Source of the DNA: Rapana venosa
Lineage: Eukaryota > Mollusca > Gastropoda > Neogastropoda > Muricidae
Length of the DNA: 64,000 nt
Reading direction: 5' to 3'
Assembly: GCA_028751875.1 (NCBI GenBank)
Contig: CM054165.1
Coordinates: 31,194,879 to 31,258,878, forward strand
Part shown: one piece after another, positions 63,961 to 64,000 of the stretch
How the letters are laid out: every line of letters begins with the position of its first letter
Position numbering within the stretch: the first letter of the stretch is position 1
Position numbers and translations under genes: made by a program
The notes under the pieces: generated by a model
What the model was told of the DNA's origin: nothing
Seen by the model: the letters and a program-made list of their open reading frames with translations, nothing else
The model's database searches: none

Positions 63961-64000
63961 CTTAATTTTCATTTTCCTCTTGCTCTTATTCAAAATTGTA

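Larger units (their letters stand above)
58501..64000 (+). other. Intron after w15 (at least 5.5 kb, open at window end)
   Basis: Contents: LINE-1 tail (58700-58790); 57-bp array (58878-59400); unique sequence; CAT run (59710-59765); SINE-A fragment (60027-60200); unique sequence; repeats D and E (60581-61185); GT-rich unique sequence; ~26-bp array (61905-62025); T/G-rich unique sequence to 63780, where open frames of up to 172 codons have no domain or splice support; and a CTT/CCT array (63780-63960). Confidence 0.8.

Overview
The window is animal nuclear DNA, most likely from a mollusc and probably a gastropod. It carries introns up to about 10.6 kb, GT/AG splice sites, dense microsatellites, several non-LTR retrotransposon 3' ends, and about 25 copies of a tRNA-derived SINE whose central part resembles the Nin-type SINE domain described in molluscs. 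The species assignment is inference. The gene call is not: fifteen exons on the + strand, spread over 1428-58500, join in compatible phase at all fourteen junctions and encode about 900 codons of one protein, a filamin-type actin-binding protein of the jitterbug (jbug) class. The gene is open at both ends, because its first exons lie before position 1 and its last exons beyond position 64000.

Layout of the gene. Exons w1-w4 (1428-17596) encode the second half of one calponin-homology (CH) domain followed with almost no linker by a complete further CH domain. This tandem arrangement fits the three-CH jbug architecture better than the two-CH classical filamins. Exon w5 (21142-21862) is a long, repetitive, charged linker with a 26-residue tandem repeat; as written it needs a one-base frame change near an A6 run. 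Exons w6-w15 (30360-58500) encode about five filamin Ig-like repeats and the start of a sixth, with the usual GSP(Y/F/W) strand motifs placed just after phase-1 exon junctions.

Layout of the rest. The remaining ~95% is intron. It contains: (i) SINE-A, a tRNA-head SINE with a conserved 3' part, in both orientations; (ii) SINE-B, a chimera of a tRNA-like head and a 5S rRNA internal-promoter segment (three copies); (iii) SINE-C, a third tRNA-headed repeat (one copy); (iv) at least four LINE 3'-end families with characteristic tails (ATT)n, (GAA)n and (TTGAC)n; (v) two unclassified dispersed repeats, D (~390 bp, four copies) and E (~170 bp, two copies); (vi) microsatellite and minisatellite arrays including a 21 x 35 bp array, a ~1.2 kb CACTA-type array and a ~0.7 kb TTGAC-type array.

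The most unusual pattern is that pieces of this gene's own exons, each carrying a splice junction, have been copied into the adjacent introns at four places: a decayed copy of w1 upstream of it, four copies of the 3' end of w2, four copies of the 3' end of w13, and one copy of the 5' end of w14. The w2 copies are each bounded by an acceptor-like and a donor-like site and could form 24-nt, phase-neutral microexons. No bacterial, viral, CRISPR or operon-like system was seen.
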